Shown in pieces: positions 26,424-34,395 of a stretch of 64,000 nt of DNA (positions are counted from its first letter, which is position 1; each line of letters opens with the position of its first letter). The position numbers were made by a program, and so were the translations under genes. The stretch is from Tepidanaerobacteraceae bacterium (GTDB taxonomy: Bacteria; Bacillota; Thermosediminibacteria; Thermosediminibacterales; Tepidanaerobacteraceae): assembly GCA_024655905.1 (NCBI GenBank), contig JANLFP010000011.1:1-64000 (forward strand), in the 5' to 3' direction. The notes beneath the pieces were generated by a model. The model was not told the DNA's origin. It made no database searches and worked only from the letters and a program-made list of their open reading frames with translations.

Positions 26424-26948
26424 TTAAGCTTGCTTTTTGCTTTCCAATCCCAAGAGTGCAATCCTGAGAGGGGAATTGTCCACTATCAGGCAAAACAAAT
26501 AAGAAAGGGCGAATGTCAGGAAAATCAGGAACAACATATATATCATTCTTGATGTAAATAGGCCGCATGTTATGCACCCTAGCGCAACATTCAGGACCGC
26601 CAATATCTGCGGATGTACGAAATAAATACCATAGGAATATCGCGATATGTTTTTCTGCACTTTCAAAACGGCTTGATGGCACCGGGCTTTTTCACCTATT
26701 AGGAACAGGAAAGGAATTATTGTCAGGGGATCGATCAGCACCGGAGGGCGAACAGACGCATAACTTCGAAGATATGGCTGGCCTTTTTCGAGGAAACCCA
26801 CGTATGCTTCCGCTATTGCAAGGGCTGTGGCGGCAAGGTAAAAAGTCCCCATGATATATGTATTTACTTTGATTTTCTTCGCTCGGTAGACAAGTTGCTG
26901 GCTGAAAATCAGAATAAAAACGCGCTCTATCAGGGCAGGAAAATTCAT
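26424..26948 (-). pseudogene. Acyltransferase-3 family membrane protein, C-terminal half only
   Basis: 174 codons with about five hydrophobic helices and the family hallmark ISRYSYGIYFVHPQIL, which in full-length O-acyltransferases (about 340-380 residues) lies in the last third. The N-terminal half with its catalytic His (block R-x-x-A-x-x-x-V-x-x-H) is missing. The upstream sequence instead reads, on the opposite strand, as the tail of an NfeD-like protein, so a rearrangement breakpoint lies near 26870-26950. No clear ribosome binding site precedes the ATG. Confidence 0.65.
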
Positions 26949-27050
26949 TATGCAGTGGATGTGAAGGGCGAAGAATGGCAGGTTATCACAAACGATGCTT
27001 TTAGATTTGGCATGGAAGTAGTTGTATTGAAATTATCCGCAAATCCTTGA
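26866..27050 (+). pseudogene. C-terminal remnant of an NfeD-like OB-fold protein
   Basis: The plus frame reads F-D-F-L-R-S-V-D-K-L-L-A-E-N and continues through IHYAVDVKGEEWQVITND and FGMEVVVL to TGA at 27048-27050. This resembles the small C-terminal OB-fold of NfeD proteins, where 'A-V-D-V-x-G-E-x-W-x-V' and 'G-x-x-V-x-V' recur. No start codon or upstream domain is present and it overlaps the acyltransferase stub on the other strand. The family call is tentative. Confidence 0.35.
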
Positions 27051-27104
27051 CAAAACCATGTTCGAAAGTTAAAATTATACCAAGTACAACTGAAGATAAA
27101 GAAG

Positions 27105-27483
27105 CATTGAAGGGGAGGAGTAGGAGCAGTTTCTCATAAAGAGAGAAAGGCCGTGGCTGCAAGCCTTTCTGAGAGTTGCTTCGAAGGTCGCTCCTGAGCT
27201 TTTCCGGCGAACTTTAGGATTTTCGCCAAAGTTTGCGGCATATTATGCCTGGCTTTGCAATGCATTATTAAAAAGTAGCCGGAAACGGTTTGCACGTTAA
27301 AGCTTAAAGTGCTCGGCGGCCTTTTATGCAAGCTCTACTTGTTTATTCGGGCAGGCAATATTGATTTTTGGCCTTTGATTTGCCGGGACAAAAGGCCGTA
27401 AGACTTATGATCTGTTGAGCGAGAATTAAGGTGGTACCGCGGAAGTAAGCCTTTCGTCCTTTTATGGATGAAGGGCTTTTTTA
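27105..27483 (+). promoter_or_regulatory. Valine T-box leader of valS
   Basis: The canonical T-box bulge AAGGTGGTACCGCGG lies at 27428-27442. Its TGGT can pair with the ACCA end of uncharged tRNA-Val. Stem I begins near 27115 with GGAGGAGTAGGAGC (the AGTA of the loop E motif), and the 3' side reads GAAG-GTC-GCTCC, placing a valine codon GTC at 27187-27189 in the specifier position. A terminator (GCCTTTCGTCC...GGATGAAGGGC, T6, 27449-27483) competes with the antiterminator. Expression of valS should rise when uncharged tRNA-Val accumulates. Confidence 0.93.
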
Positions 27484-27536
27484 TGACTTTGAAGGAATAC
27501 GCTGACCCGAGGGAGCTTTTCTATGATACACCATCT

Positions 27537-27563
27537 GTGTCAAGAGAACCGTCCCCGTGACAT
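27537..27563 (+). repeat. Dispersed hairpin repeat, copy 1
   Basis: TGTCA (27538-27542) and TGACA (27558-27562) enclose AGAGAACCGTCCCCG. The core GAACCGTCCC is shared with copies at 30270 and 32697. It lies between the T-box terminator and the valS ribosome binding site. Confidence 0.65.
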
Positions 27564-27604
27564 GCGAAAGTTTCCCTCGCTACTATGAAGAACGAATAGG
27601 AGTG

Positions 27605-30256
27605 ATGCTTTTGGAGAACAATTTGCCTTCGGTCTACAACCCTAAAGAAGTGGAGGACAAATGGTATGAGTTTTGGGAAAGGGAAAATCTTTTTTATGCA
27701 GAAATAGACCCTACAAAAAAGCCTTTTACCATTGTCATACCGCCGCCAAATGTGACGGGGCAGCTTCATATGGGGCATGCCCTGAACAATACGCTTCAGG
27801 ATATAATTATACGCACAAAGAGGATGCAGGGATATTCGGCCCTGTGGCTGCCCGGCACCGACCATGCCGGAATTGCCACCGAGGCAAAAGTGAAAGAGCA
27901 GCTAGCAGACGAGGGCCTGTCCAAGTATGATCTGGGCCGGGAAAGGTTCCTGGAGCGGGTTTGGGCTTGGAAGGAAAAATACGGCGGGACAATAATCAAC
28001 CAGCTCAAGAAGTTGGGTTCCTCCTGCGACTGGTCGCGGCTTAGATTTACCATGGACGAGGGATTGAGCAGGGCTGTCAGAGAGGTTTTCGTTCGCCTGT
28101 ATGAAAAAGGGCTCATTTATAGAGGGGATTATATTGTAAACTGGTGCCCCACGTGTAAAACTACGCTTTCGGATATCGAAGTGGAACATGAAGATGAGAT
28201 CGGCAGGCTTTATTATATAAAATATACCCTGAAGGATGGCTCGGGGCATTTGATGGTGGCCACAACCAGGCCCGAAACCATGCTGGGCGACACTGCCGTA
28301 GCCGTAAACCCGGAAGACGAGCGCTACCGTCATCTAATAGGCAAGACCCTCATCCTGCCCGCAGTGGGACGCGAAATACCGATAATAGCGGACTCTTATG
28401 TGGATATGGAATTCGGCACCGGTGCGGTCAAGGTGACTCCAGGCCATGATCCCAACGATTTCGAGATGGGTTTGCGGCACAATCTCGAAACTATAAATGT
28501 AATGGATGAAGACGGCCGCATGAATAAAAATGCGGGCAAATTTTCCGGCCTGGATCGTTATGAGTGCAGGAAACTGATATTAAGGGACCTGGAAGAGGGA
28601 GGTTTTCTGGAAAAAATTGAGGATATCAGCCACAGTGTGGGCCACTGCTACCGCTGCGGTACTGTAGTCGAGCCAATGGTGTCCAAGCAGTGGTTTGTAA
28701 AGATGAAACCGCTGGCAGAGCCTGCCATTGAAGTTGTAAAGCAGGGCAGAGTGAAATTTGTGCCAGACAGGTTCACGAAAATATACCTCAACTGGCTGGA
28801 AAATATCCATGATTGGTGCATATCCCGGCAGTTATGGTGGGGGCACAGGATTCCCGCGTGGTACTGTGAGGACTGCGGCGAAATGACCGTATCGAGAGAA
28901 GATATTGTTACCTGTCCCAAATGTGGATCCAGTAGGATAGAGCAGGACCCTGATGTGCTGGATACCTGGTTTTCATCCGCTCTTTGGCCTTTTTCAACCC
29001 TGGGCTGGCCCGACAATACCGAGGACCTGAAATACTTTTACCCCACCTCGGTGCTGGTTACGGGATATGATATCATATTCTTCTGGGTGGCCAGGATGAT
29101 ATTTTCAGCAATGGAATTTATGAAAAAAGAGCCATTCACCTATGTGGTGATCACGGGCCTGGTGAGGGATGCCATTGGAAGGAAAATGAGCAAGTCCCTT
29201 GGCAACGGGATAGACCCGCTGGAGGTCATCGAAAAATACGGCGCCGATACCCTCAGGTTTACTCTCAGTACCGGCAATGCACCCGGAAACGATATGAGGT
29301 TTTATCAGGAAAAGGTGGAAGCAAGCCGTAACTTTGCAAACAAGATATGGAATGCTTCACGCTTTGTCATAATGAATCTTGAAGGCTTTAAACCCGGTGA
29401 TTTTGAGGCGGAAAAACTTTCGCTGAAAGACCGCTGGATTTTGAAAAGGCTGAATGATATTACAAAGGAAATAACAGAAGCCATGGAAAAATTTGAAATC
29501 GGAATCGCGGCCCAGAAGATTTACGACTTTTTCTGGAGTGAGTTCTGCGACTGGTATATTGAGATGGCAAAAATTGATTTATACGGTGGAGATGAACACG
29601 CAAAAAAGAGGACCCAGCAGGTGCTATGGATGTCCCTGGAAAGAGCGCTGAAGCTGCTTCACCCCTTCATGCCATTTATAACGGAAGAAATATGGCAGAA
29701 ATTGCCTCATACAGGAAAGAGCATAATGGTTTCAGCATGGCCTGAGTATAATCCGGAATGGGATTTTGCGGATGCAAAAGATATGGATGTCATTATGGAT
29801 GCGGTGCGTTCAATTAGGAACATCAGGGCCGAGATGAATATATCCCCCGCCAGGAAGGTGAAGGTAATTTCCAGGATTGGAGATTCCATCATCGGCGACA
29901 TTATTAAAGACAACATAAAAATAATTTACAGCCTTGCAAAAGTTGAAGATATGGAGTTCATTTTCCAGGATGCGCCCGTACCTCATAAGGCTGTAACGGG
30001 TGTAATCAAGGGAGCGGAGATTTTCATGCCGATGGAAGGCCTGGTGGATATAGATGCGGAAATCGAGAGATTAAAAAAAGAGTGTGCAAATCTGGAGAAA
30101 GAAATCGACAGAGTGTCAAAAAAACTGGGGAATGAAGGATTTCTGTCCAGGGCGCCTCAGGAAGTGGTGGAAAAAGAGCGCAATAAGGAGAAAGACTACC
30201 GGGATATGTTGATGAAGGTAAGCCAGCGCCTTAAAATTCTGGAGGAACTAAAATAG
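27605..30256 (+). CDS. valS: Valyl-tRNA synthetase
   Basis: 883 residues from ATG 27605. TTG at 27611 has better spacing to AGGAG (27598-27602) and is an alternative; the GTG at 27557 is inside repeat copy 1 and rejected. Class I motifs are present: [18 protein letters not shown] (HIGH region) and [11 protein letters not shown] (KMSKS). The editing CP1 domain contains [19 protein letters not shown]. The C-terminal coiled-coil arm ([20 protein letters not shown]...) is typical of ValRS. Two Cys pairs (C-P-T-C, C-E-D-C/C-P-K-C) are bacterial ValRS zinc-binding features. The gene is controlled by the T-box upstream. Confidence 0.97.
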   Translation: MLLENNLPSVYNPKEVEDKWYEFWERENLFYAEIDPTKKPFTIVIPPPNVTGQLHMGHALNNTLQDIIIRTKRMQGYSALWLPGTDHAGIATEAKVKEQLADEGLSKYDLGRERFLERVWAWKEKYGGTIINQLKKLGSSCDWSRLRFTMDEGLSRAVREVFVRLYEKGLIYRGDYIVNWCPTCKTTLSDIEVEHEDEIGRLYYIKYTLKDGSGHLMVATTRPETMLGDTAVAVNPEDERYRHLIGKTLILPAVGREIPIIADSYVDMEFGTGAVKVTPGHDPNDFEMGLRHNLETINVMDEDGRMNKNAGKFSGLDRYECRKLILRDLEEGGFLEKIEDISHSVGHCYRCGTVVEPMVSKQWFVKMKPLAEPAIEVVKQGRVKFVPDRFTKIYLNWLENIHDWCISRQLWWGHRIPAWYCEDCGEMTVSREDIVTCPKCGSSRIEQDPDVLDTWFSSALWPFSTLGWPDNTEDLKYFYPTSVLVTGYDIIFFWVARMIFSAMEFMKKEPFTYVVITGLVRDAIGRKMSKSLGNGIDPLEVIEKYGADTLRFTLSTGNAPGNDMRFYQEKVEASRNFANKIWNASRFVIMNLEGFKPGDFEAEKLSLKDRWILKRLNDITKEITEAMEKFEIGIAAQKIYDFFWSEFCDWYIEMAKIDLYGGDEHAKKRTQQVLWMSLERALKLLHPFMPFITEEIWQKLPHTGKSIMVSAWPEYNPEWDFADAKDMDVIMDAVRSIRNIRAEMNISPARKVKVISRIGDSIIGDIIKDNIKIIYSLAKVEDMEFIFQDAPVPHKAVTGVIKGAEIFMPMEGLVDIDAEIERLKKECANLEKEIDRVSKKLGNEGFLSRAPQEVVEKERNKEKDYRDMLMKVSQRLKILEELK

Positions 30257-30269
30257 CTCTGGAGAAAAT

Positions 30270-30294
30270 GAGTCAAGGAACCGTCCCCTGACTC
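30270..30294 (+). repeat. Dispersed hairpin repeat, copy 2
   Basis: GAGTCA (30270-30275) pairs with TGACTC (30289-30294) around AGGAACCGTCCCC. It lies in the 63 bases between valS and folC. Confidence 0.7.
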
Positions 30295-30319
30295 AATCCC
30301 CGAGAAAGAAGGGAATAAG

Positions 30320-31666
30320 ATGGCAAGTTACAAAGAAGCACTGGAATACATCCATAGCTTGAATAGATTCGGCTCCAAATTGGGACTGGAGAACATCACT
30401 AATCTGCTTGAAACTCTGGGTAATCCACATAAGGGGATAAAAATAATTCATGTGGCCGGAACCAACGGCAAAGGCTCCACCTGCGCCATGCTGGATTCGA
30501 TTCTGCGGCATGCGGGATATAAAGTTGGCCTTTATACGTCACCGTATCTTGAGGTTTTCAATGAAAGAATAAGAGTCAACGGTCGGAACATATCCGATGA
30601 CGATATAGCAAGATTGACGCAGAAGGTACGGGACGCCATATCCGTCATGCTGCAGAAAAACCTCGGACATCCAACAGAGTTCGAAGTTGTTACTGCTATT
30701 GGGTTTCTTTACTTCAAGGAGCAGGCTGTTGATTTTATCGTGCTTGAGGTGGGCATGGGCGGCAGACTGGATGCCACAAATGTGGTTTTGCCCCTTGTGA
30801 GTGTTATAACTCCCATTAGCTTTGACCACCAGCAGTATCTGGGCAATACGCTGGCAGAAATTTCCCGCGAAAAGTGCGGTATTATTAAACGGGGCGTTCC
30901 GGTGGTATCCGGCCCGCAGGAGCAGGAAGCCCTTCAAGTGATACAAAAAACATGCACTGAATTGGCGTGCCCCATGATGAGAGTAATTAAAGGCTGTAAT
31001 GATTCTCTAGAGCAGAAGCATTTGATTAAATACGAACCCGTGCAAAACAGCCTCGAAGGTCAAGTTTTTAATGTTTTTACCCCAAAAAACAATTATCAAA
31101 ATTTAAAAATAAAGTTGCTGGGAGACCATCAACTGGAGAATGCCGCAACCGCAGTGGGTGCCATTGAAGCCCTGGAGCTTTCAGGAATAAATGTACCAAA
31201 GGAAGCCATATGTTCTGGTCTTGAAAATGCCCGCTGGCCGGGAAGACTGGAAATATTGAAAGAAAACCCTGTCGTACTGATAGATGGAGCCCATAACATT
31301 GCGGGCATAAAAACCTTGAAAGAAGCAATATTGAAGTATTTTCCCCAAAAAAGAAAAATCCTTGTGCTCGGAATCCTTGAGGACAAGGATTATAGAAATA
31401 TGATAGAAGAAATCGTATCAGCATCCGATGAAATTATAACCACAGCCCCGAACAATCCGAGAGCACTTTCGGCGGAAAAACTGGCGGCTGTTGTGAAAGA
31501 AAGCTGTTCAAAGATGCATGATAAAAAAATTCGCGTGCGCGAAAAAAAAGAAATTAAAGAAGCTGCAGCCCTAGCGCTTGATTCGGCATCCCCTGAAGAT
31601 GTCATTGTTTTTGCAGGCTCTCTTTACATGATAGGAGATGTGAGGACATTGCTCATGCGGCATTAG
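30320..31666 (+). CDS. folC: Folylpolyglutamate synthase / dihydrofolate synthase
   Basis: 448 residues; GAAAGAAGGGAATAAG precedes the ATG. The P-loop AGTNGKGSTCAMLDSIL and the following GLYTSPYLEVFNERI are FolC signatures. VVSVITPISFDHQQYLGNTL and the late IDGAHNIAGIKTL are the Mur-ligase-type metal and substrate motifs. The enzyme adds glutamate to dihydropteroate and folates. Together with FolT earlier in the window it supports trapping of imported folate. It follows valS in the same direction, with a hairpin repeat between, so cotranscription is possible. Confidence 0.95.
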   Translation: MASYKEALEYIHSLNRFGSKLGLENITNLLETLGNPHKGIKIIHVAGTNGKGSTCAMLDSILRHAGYKVGLYTSPYLEVFNERIRVNGRNISDDDIARLTQKVRDAISVMLQKNLGHPTEFEVVTAIGFLYFKEQAVDFIVLEVGMGGRLDATNVVLPLVSVITPISFDHQQYLGNTLAEISREKCGIIKRGVPVVSGPQEQEALQVIQKTCTELACPMMRVIKGCNDSLEQKHLIKYEPVQNSLEGQVFNVFTPKNNYQNLKIKLLGDHQLENAATAVGAIEALELSGINVPKEAICSGLENARWPGRLEILKENPVVLIDGAHNIAGIKTLKEAILKYFPQKRKILVLGILEDKDYRNMIEEIVSASDEIITTAPNNPRALSAEKLAAVVKESCSKMHDKKIRVREKKEIKEAAALALDSASPEDVIVFAGSLYMIGDVRTLLMRH

Positions 31667-31753
31667 AATTTTGGATGGCATGGTAAGGATATTTTCACAT
31701 ATTCCTCCCCGAACTGCATAAAATGTATTATAGACTTATGGGAGGAAGCTGCC

Positions 31754-32014
31754 ATGACGGGAAAGCCTGAGGCAAAGCGCGCCAAGTGGGAGGAAAGCTT
31801 GCTTGAGGAAATATCGAGGGCCAGAAAAGAGATAGAACTGGCCGAAAAGGCTTTTCAATGGGCGAAAAACGAGCCTGAAGCGGTGGATGCCGCACTTTGC
31901 AGGATGGAAGCGTCCATTGAGCACTATAATTTTTTAATTAAACAAGCCAAAAGGGCGGGCATTTCCTTGAGCGATAAAGATCTTTTTGCCATGGTTCTCA
32001 AAACTGCACAATAA
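31754..32014 (+). CDS. DUF2508 (YaaL-like) small protein
   Basis: 86 residues, with ATGGGAGGAAGCTGCC before the ATG. It is a charged helical protein: an amphipathic 'LLEEISRARKEIELAEKAF' helix followed by 'ALCRMEASIEHYNFLIKQAK' with the aromatic Y-x-F/Y near the end, as in the YaaL/DUF2508 family that normally sits near recR. Here recR is not adjacent. Its function is unknown, and the family match rests on pattern and length. Confidence 0.65.
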   Translation: MTGKPEAKRAKWEESLLEEISRARKEIELAEKAFQWAKNEPEAVDAALCRMEASIEHYNFLIKQAKRAGISLSDKDLFAMVLKTAQ

Positions 32015-32015
32015 T

Positions 32016-32046
32016 CCTCGGAGAAATCTCCGAGGGAACTTTTATT
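32016..32046 (+). terminator. Terminator between the DUF2508 gene and hutP
   Basis: CCTCGGAGA (32016-32024) pairs with TCTCCGAGG (32027-32035), followed by GAACTTTTATTTT. It lies between convergent genes. Confidence 0.8.
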
Positions 32047-32058
32047 TTAATATCTTGC

Positions 32059-32529
32059 CTATGAACTGGGGATGGACCTGTGGCCAAGTCCGATGACTAC
32101 TTCGTTAAGATTTAAAAAACCCACTCCAAAGAACATCGCTACGCTAATGTGCTCGCCGCATCGGGCTATTCCTATTTTTCCGCCGACATTCAACCCCAGG
32201 GCTTTCTGCATGACTTGGGAAATGGCTTCCCGGGTTGCCCCCACCACGGCGCCTTCCAGTACGTGGGTTTCTTCTATTACCCCTTCCCGCTTAGCAGCTA
32301 CTACTGACCTTTCGATTATTTTTTTTATGGAATTTGTAAAGTCTCCTCCAAAATCAACCGCCGCTACACGAACCTGCATCCTGCCGTAGGATTCTTTCAA
32401 TTCGTGTTCCTCACTGCGGGTTGAAAGGGCCATTTTAATAGCTATTTTGGCAACATCAATGCTCTCCACAATAACGACGCCTCCCAAAACGATTAGAATT
32501 GCCGGATTCTCTACTTCATTGGGGCCCAT
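32059..32529 (-). CDS. hutP: HutP family RNA-binding antiterminator
   Basis: 156 residues from ATG 32529, with AGGG six bases upstream; an ATG five codons earlier is possible. It has the conserved HutP core V-A-A-V-D-F-G-G-D-F, a 'GAVVGATREAISQVMQKALG' helix and the C-terminal GKIGIARCGEHISVAMFFG and LNEVVIGLGHR. These include His residues that bind the divalent metal in B. subtilis HutP. HutP binds RNA in the presence of L-histidine and Mg2+ and prevents termination in hut genes. No hut gene is in the window, so the target RNA is unknown. Confidence 0.9.
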   Translation of the reverse strand: MGPNEVENPAILIVLGGVVIVESIDVAKIAIKMALSTRSEEHELKESYGRMQVRVAAVDFGGDFTNSIKKIIERSVVAAKREGVIEETHVLEGAVVGATREAISQVMQKALGLNVGGKIGIARCGEHISVAMFFGVGFLNLNEVVIGLGHRSIPSS

Positions 32530-32696
32530 TCCTTTCCCTGCCATGGAAAAAGACCATTGAAAAGGAGCTTGTCCCCTAACCTATTTTATCATGCATTTCA
32601 AGGTTCTGGCAATAGTATTTCGAATATTTTCACAAGACACAGGAACAACATAAACTGCAAAAACCAAGCAGGCAAGCAGACTGTCTTAGAAAGAAA

Positions 32697-32732
32697 AATG
32701 CGACAGAGACAGAACCGTCCCTCTGTCGCATT
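32697..32732 (+). repeat. Dispersed hairpin repeat, copy 3
   Basis: A perfect 12-bp inverted repeat (AATGCGACAGAG at 32697-32708, complement at 32721-32732) encloses ACAGAACCGTCC, so the shared GAACCGTCCC core runs into the right arm. It lies just beyond the 3' end of the ferritin-like gene and could end transcription there. Confidence 0.75.
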
Positions 32733-32740
32733 CGCTATTC

Positions 32741-33250
32741 TTATTTGCAATATTTTTCCATGGCTTCGCCCAGCAATCTGGCGTGCACTTCTTCATCTCG
32801 GGCAATTCTCAGCAAAAGTTTCTTCACATATTCATCATCGATTCCAGCAGCCTGCCTCTTGTATTCCTGGATGGCAACCAACTCCCCTTCGCGATTGATG
32901 CGGAGAATGCGGCACATGTCGCGCTCGTAATTTACAAATCCTGCATTCCAGTATTTTCCCAAATATTGATAGCGGGGATCAACACCGAGCAGTTTTATTG
33001 TTTCTCCAAGCATGTGAAGATGATGCATCTCTACTCGCGAAATGCCCATTAAAAGGCGTGCCACATCTGTATTGGCCACGACCAGATTGCCGTAAACATA
33101 TTGAAGTATTGCGGTAAGTTCGCTATCCCTGCCTGCATAGTCTCCCATGAGTATTTCGGCATATTCTCTGTTTGGTCTTTCCACGGCGATAGCGGGATAG
33201 GGTTCCCGGCTATTAAAAACCATTGGGCCTCTCAGCGGTTGAATAGACAT
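32741..33250 (-). CDS. Ferritin-like / manganese catalase-type protein
   Basis: 169 residues from ATG 33250, six bases after GGGAGGG; two ATGs further up are too close to or before that site. A four-helix bundle is predicted with carboxylate/histidine ligands in the right order: S-E-L-T-A-I-L-Q-Y, R-V-E-M-H-H-L-H-M-L-G-E, G-E-L-V-A-I-Q-E-Y and R-D-E-E-V-H-A-R-L. The two E-x-x-H motifs are typical of dinuclear metal ferritin-like proteins (rubrerythrin/Mn-catalase superfamily). No rubredoxin domain is present. A role in peroxide defence or spore-coat manganese chemistry is plausible but not shown. Confidence 0.8.
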   Translation of the reverse strand: MSIQPLRGPMVFNSREPYPAIAVERPNREYAEILMGDYAGRDSELTAILQYVYGNLVVANTDVARLLMGISRVEMHHLHMLGETIKLLGVDPRYQYLGKYWNAGFVNYERDMCRILRINREGELVAIQEYKRQAAGIDDEYVKKLLLRIARDEEVHARLLGEAMEKYCK

Positions 33251-33307
33251 AATCATCCCTCCCATTGTATATCTTATTTTTCGGGGATGATTTTTGTGAT
33301 ACCCTTT

Positions 33308-34009
33308 TTACATCAATCGGCTGAGTAAAAAAGCTGCCAGAAACCCGGCTAGAAGACCGAGGTTTTCCAGACGCGTTCCTATTTTATGAGCTTTAGGTAT
33401 CATGTCTGTACCCGTCATAAAAAGAATGGAGCCACCCGAAAAAGCCATGATCATGCCAAGCCATACAGGGTTCAAGTTCCTCAGGATGTAATAACCCATG
33501 AGCGCTGCAAAAGGGTCCAGAAGTGCTATCAGAAGAGCCAATACCATTGCCGATCTTGGGGATAGACGGGCTTCGAGTATGAGGTCGCATGTGGAAGACA
33601 GGCTTTCCGGAATGTTATGGAGAAATATTGAAAGGGCAAGCACTATACCCAGCCTGCCGCTATTAGTTGCAAAGCCTATGCCCATGCTCAAGGCTTCGGG
33701 CAAATCATCCAGGGCGGTTCCCAATATCATGCCTGTTCCGTGGGCAACATGCTTTGTCAGAAGCCCTTCAATTACAAAAAAGCTGATGCCCCCCATCAGA
33801 AAAGACAAAGAGGTATAAACGGGGCCCGATTGCCGGTAAGCCTCATGCATCAGTGAAAACGAAAGCACTGCCAGGAGCACGCCGGACCCGAAGGTCAGCA
33901 CGAAAGCCAGAAGCTTGTCTGGAATTTTCTTGGTGCCGAGATATCCTCCTATTATTACGGCCAAGCCCGATATGAAGCTGTATGTAAAAATCTTAAAAAA
34001 AACATTCAT
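33308..34009 (-). CDS. ZIP family metal transporter
   Basis: 233 residues from ATG 34009 after GGGGTGTGATGAT. About eight hydrophobic helices are visible. The ZIP metal-binding helices are recognisable: H-N-I-P-E-S-L in the middle and T-A-L-D-D-L-P-E-A-L-S-M-G-I-G as the paired helix. ZIP proteins move Zn2+, Fe2+ or Mn2+ into the cytoplasm. It is encoded next to and in the same direction as the ferritin-like gene (58 bases apart), which hints at metal loading of that protein. Confidence 0.88.
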   Translation of the reverse strand: MNVFFKIFTYSFISGLAVIIGGYLGTKKIPDKLLAFVLTFGSGVLLAVLSFSLMHEAYRQSGPVYTSLSFLMGGISFFVIEGLLTKHVAHGTGMILGTALDDLPEALSMGIGFATNSGRLGIVLALSIFLHNIPESLSSTCDLILEARLSPRSAMVLALLIALLDPFAALMGYYILRNLNPVWLGMIMAFSGGSILFMTGTDMIPKAHKIGTRLENLGLLAGFLAAFLLSRLM

Positions 34010-34152
34010 ATCATCACACCCCAAAAAAGAATTGTTAAATTTGATAATATCAGCAGGATTTGAGAAAAAAATGGGGAATTATAATACTTATAGATATATA
34101 AAAAGAGCGAAGCGGAGGAATCAGGGTTAACAGAAGGTTTGGGGGGTCTATA

Positions 34153-34293
34153 GTGCCTTATACCACATGTCCGTACTGCAATAAACGCTCGTACTCTGCT
34201 GCAGACTTAAAAGTCTGGATATGCCCTTATTGCGGAAGAAAAATAGAAGAAGACGAAACACATAAGGAGCAATCCACAGAAGAGCAGGCTTGA
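34153..34293 (+). CDS. 46-residue zinc-ribbon protein
   Basis: A GTG start seven bases after GGGGGG opens a short frame with two C-P-Y-C knuckles (TCPYCNKRSY and ICPYCGRKIEE) 16 residues apart and an acidic, Gln-rich tail. The spacing is right for one zinc ribbon. It is tightly followed by its own terminator, which supports it as a real gene. Function is unknown. Confidence 0.7.
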   Translation: MPYTTCPYCNKRSYSAADLKVWICPYCGRKIEEDETHKEQSTEEQA

Positions 34294-34320
34294 TTTGCCT
34301 TGCTCTTTTGTTTTTTTTCC
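34281..34320 (+). terminator. Terminator after the zinc-ribbon gene
   Basis: AGAGCA-GGC (34281-34289) pairs with GCC-T-TGCTCT, followed by TTTTGTTTTTTTT. It overlaps the end of the coding sequence. Confidence 0.8.
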
Positions 34321-34395
34321 CGAATATGTGCTAAAATAAAATCATATTGGTAATTCATAATAATAATATAACCGAATAGAAGGAGGGTAATTCGG

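Noticed and set aside
26260-26682. 140-codon minus-strand frame as a real gene with KAVKPT repeats
   Set aside because: Most of it is a shadow of the acyltransferase frame on the same strand; only the last 50 codons are outside it and they look like debris.
27537-32732. CRISPR-like array from the three GAACCGTCCC copies
   Set aside because: The copies are kilobases apart, differ in their arms and have no regular spacers or cas genes.
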